DNA of 39,516 nucleotides from Hyphomicrobiaceae bacterium (lineage in GTDB: Bacteria > Pseudomonadota > Alphaproteobacteria > Rhizobiales > Ancalomicrobiaceae), in contig JAEULV010000067.1 in NCBI GenBank assembly GCA_016793065.1, forward strand, positions 1 to 39,516, given 5' to 3'. The notes beneath the pieces are model-generated. The model saw only the letters and a program-made list of their open reading frames with translations, did not search any database and had not been told where the DNA came from. The position numbers were made by a program, and so were the translations under genes. Position 1 is the first letter of the stretch. Each line of letters starts with the position of its first letter. Of the stretch, positions 37,482 to 39,516 are shown one piece after another.

Positions 37482-37849
37482 TGCCGGCTCCAGCCCTGCC
37501 GGATGGGCAGCCCGCCGCGATGCCGGGGGACACTCGCGTCACCCATGTCATCGCCTATGACATCCGCGATCCGAAGCGGCTGAAGCGCGTGCATGCCCGC
37601 ACGGTCGCCGCGGGCTTGCGGCTGCACTATTCGCTCTATGCCGCCGATTTGACGCCGCTCGCCCGCGACGGCCTTCTCGCCGACATCGCCGCTCTCATCG
37701 ATCCGGCGGTCGACGATGTCCGGCTCTATCAGGTGCCCGAGCCGCCGCGCGGCGGCTGGCGCGGTCCCGACCAACTCGGCCCCGGCATCCTCATTCCCGC
37801 CTCGCCCGCCGCCCGGCTGATCGAGCGGCTGCGCGCCGGACGCCCCTGA
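37481..37849 (+). CDS. cas2: CRISPR-associated protein Cas2 (second copy)
   Basis: This is a second, divergent Cas2 of 122 residues from the ATG at 37481; the ATG at 37520 would give 109. The core reads THVIAYDIRDPKRLKRVHAR with the conserved Asp27, GLRLHYSLYAADLTP (the strand after the first helix, with HYSLY in place of QYSVFEC), LIDPAVDDVRLYQVP, and a tail ILIPASPAARLIERLRAG. It overlaps the cas1 stop by one base and is therefore translated together with Cas1. Cas2 proteins of this organism could form homodimers or a heterodimer. One copy might also have another function such as regulation or toxin-like nuclease activity. Sequence alone does not tell which copy works with Cas1. Confidence 0.82.
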   Translation: MPAPALPDGQPAAMPGDTRVTHVIAYDIRDPKRLKRVHARTVAAGLRLHYSLYAADLTPLARDGLLADIAALIDPAVDDVRLYQVPEPPRGGWRGPDQLGPGILIPASPAARLIERLRAGRP

Positions 37850-38150
37850 TGCCGCGCCCCGGTCTTCGTCAACCAGCCGCGTCAGGTCGCCGGATCGTGT
37901 TGCGGAGCACCCCTTGCTCCTCCCGGAGGACCGTGAGCGCCGACGCCGGAGTCCGGCCGACGCGGCGGTTCCGCCCGGCTGCGGCGGAGCCTGAAAACCA
38001 TGTTGCAATAATGCAACGTCACCCTGAACGAAAGGGGGGTATTTTATGGCTTTTCCGTGCCTTTTCATGTCATTTTTGCGGCAGTTTTTGTTTCCAGTTT
38101 GTTCATGGTTGCAAGTTCCTGAAAACGCGTGCATTCTTGATTCAGGGTCC
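37850..38150 (+). promoter_or_regulatory. CRISPR leader
   Basis: These 301 bases between the second cas2 and the first repeat encode nothing recognisable. The first half is GC-rich. From about 37990 the composition shifts abruptly to T-rich, with tracts such as GTATTTTATGG and CAGTTTTTGTTTCC, as expected of a leader that carries the array promoter and spacer-integration signals. A perfect palindrome GTTGCA-ATAA-TGCAAC (38002-38017) may bind a host factor or regulator. The leader position to the left agrees with array orientation and with the damaged repeat at the far right. Confidence 0.75.
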
Positions 38151-39467
38151 CTCGCATCCCACCCCGCTTCTTCAGGGGATTGAAACCAATGCCCTTGCGC
38201 GGCAATTGGGCAGCCTGCTCGCATCCCACCCCGCTTCTTCAGGGGATTGAAACCTAGGGACTCAACCGAAATACCTCACTACACTCGCATCCCACCCCGC
38301 TTCTTCAGGGGATTGAAACGTTTGCTGCTGCTGGTCCTAATAGAGGTCAACCTCGCATCCCACCCCGCTTCTTCAGGGGATTGAAACGTTGATCCCGTCG
38401 GCAAAGAACTTGTTGCGCTCGCATCCCACCCCGCTTCTTCAGGGGATTGAAACGACTCCCAACTGGCCGGACACGATGGCTGCGGTATTCCTCGCATCCC
38501 ACCCCGCTTCTTCAGGGGATTGAAACCGCGCTTGAGACGCGCCTCTTCACCTTTCAGAGCTCGCATCCCACCCCGCTTCTTCAGGGGATTGAAACACCTC
38601 GTCGGCCTCGGCGTTGAACATACGGCCTCGCATCCCACCCCGCTTCTTCAGGGGATTGAAACGAGTTTTTCAACTCCTCCGGGGGGCGAATGGCTCGCAT
38701 CCCACCCCGCTTCTTCAGGGGATTGAAACCCCCTTGCGGGGACGCTTGGCAGGTTACGCCTCGCATCCCACCCCGCTTCTTCAGGGGATTGAAACGGGCC
38801 GCCGCCATCAGGCCCATCGCGCGACGGCTCGCATCCCACCCCGCTTCTTCAGGGGATTGAAACTTGGAAGCGCAGACCCCTATGCCGCACTCTACTCGCA
38901 TCCCACCCCGCTTCTTCAGGGGATTGAAACTCTCTTCTCGAGAGGTTTGGCGATCAAACATCTCGCATCCCACCCCGCTTCTTCAGGGGATTGAAACCAC
39001 CGGTGCGATCGGTGCGGAACTTGACCTGCTCGCATCCCACCCCGCTTCTTCAGGGGATTGAAACAGACCTCCTCGGCGTGAAAGCCCCGATGTTGAGCTC
39101 GCATCCCACCCCGCTTCTTCAGGGGATTGAAACGCCCGCGCCGCCGGGCGCGGGGCCGGGGTGACCTCGCATCCCACCCCGCTTCTTCAGGGGATTGAAA
39201 CCCACCGTGCCATTTGGCCCGGATGCCCATCCACTCGCATCCCACCCCGCTTCTTCAGGGGATTGAAACCCGCCATGGTGCGGGCGCGTGGCTGAAAGAG
39301 CTCGCATCCCACCCCGCTTCTTCAGGGGATTGAAACCACGTTCATGAGATGCATAGCTCTCAACGGCTCGCATCTCACCCCGCTTCTTCAGGGGATTGAA
39401 ACCGGCGACGGGCCGCCGCCTTCAGACCCATCGCGCTCGCATCCCACCCCGCTTCTTCAAGGGGATT
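38151..39467 (+). CRISPR. CRISPR array, 20 repeats and 19 spacers, type III-like
   Basis: The 36-bp repeat starts CTCGCATCCCACCCCGC and ends GGGGATTGAAAC. Its last eight bases, ATTGAAAC, are the classic 5' handle of type III (and some type I) crRNAs, so transcription runs left to right. Repeats start at 38151, 38218, 38284, 38353, 38419, 38491, 38560, 38627, 38694, 38760, 38828, 38895, 38962, 39029, 39098, 39166, 39234, 39301, 39367 and 39436. Eighteen are identical; the one at 39367 has T at position 9. The last (39436-39467) has an extra A and has lost the TGAAAC end, marking the leader-distal terminus. Spacers are 30-36 bases, mostly 31. Spacers 10 (38796-38827) and 19 (39403-39435) share a 26-base core. 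No processing gene (cas6) or effector complex is in view. Confidence 0.97.
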
Positions 39468-39516
39468 CCCTCGTCATCGGCAGGGAGGCGCGAGCTGCGG
39501 CAATCTATCACGCAAA

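Noticed and set aside
38279-39373. Open frames with repeated peptides such as FNPLKKRGGMR and FQSPEEAGWDA
   Set aside because: They are translations of the CRISPR repeat in different frames, not a repeat protein.
1-39516. tRNA, rRNA, insertion sequences, attachment sites
   Set aside because: I looked for tRNA-like clover-leaf ends, transposase motifs and terminal inverted repeats and found none that I could support.

Overview
The window looks like part of an alphaproteobacterial chromosome (probably Hyphomicrobiales or Rhodospirillales-like). The evidence is very high GC, translationally coupled ATGA-type gene overlaps, an iolCDEB inositol operon with a fused IolC, an SHP/DHC cytochrome cluster, and a TAXI-TRAP transporter paired with DctB/DctD. 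No rRNA, tRNA, insertion sequence or plasmid origin was recognised.

Layout. (1) 1-1608 is the wreck of a polyol operon. Fragments of a sugar-alcohol binding protein, a permease, an ATPase, a short-chain dehydrogenase and an FGGY kinase remain in the expected order, joined by internal deletions and interrupted by in-frame stops. (2) 1641-3614 holds a putative outer-membrane barrel and a small secreted EF-hand protein. (3) 3700-11516 is a myo-inositol catabolic locus: an RpiR-type regulator, inositol 2-dehydrogenase, and iolC-iolD-iolE-iolB, with candidate operators. No iolA is present. (4) 11547-20362 has an orphan OmpR-type regulator, an inositol-monophosphatase-family enzyme, an AfuABC-type ABC transporter and a hybrid histidine kinase. 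Together with the iol genes this suggests uptake, dephosphorylation and catabolism of a phosphorylated polyol, possibly inositol phosphate. (5) 20388-25086 is a redox locus: a PepSY protein and a PhoP/PhoQ-like pair, divergent from a cytochrome b561-diheme cytochrome c fusion, SHP and DHC. A perfect 20-bp hairpin closes it. (6) 25185-33091 contains a beheaded LTA-synthase-like sulfatase, a DctD/DctB two-component system and a TAXI-type TRAP transporter behind a sigma54-like promoter. (7) 33356-33907 encodes a YaiI-family protein.

(8) 33974-39467 is a CRISPR island. One arm, on the minus strand, encodes a small one-pass membrane protein, a CARF-HEPN Csx2-family protein and Csx16. The other arm runs cas2-cas1-cas2, a T-rich leader and an array of 20 repeats with 19 spacers. 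No cas10, cas6 or interference complex is in view. The ancillary genes and the repeat ending in ATTGAAAC indicate type III. The membrane protein is the best candidate for an undescribed component, possibly a cyclic-oligoadenylate-gated membrane effector controlled by the Csx16 ring-nuclease candidate next door. Two spacers carry near-identical 26-nt cores offset by 7 nt, which suggests repeated sampling of one family of invaders.

All functional calls come from reading motifs, gene order and lengths. No database search was run.
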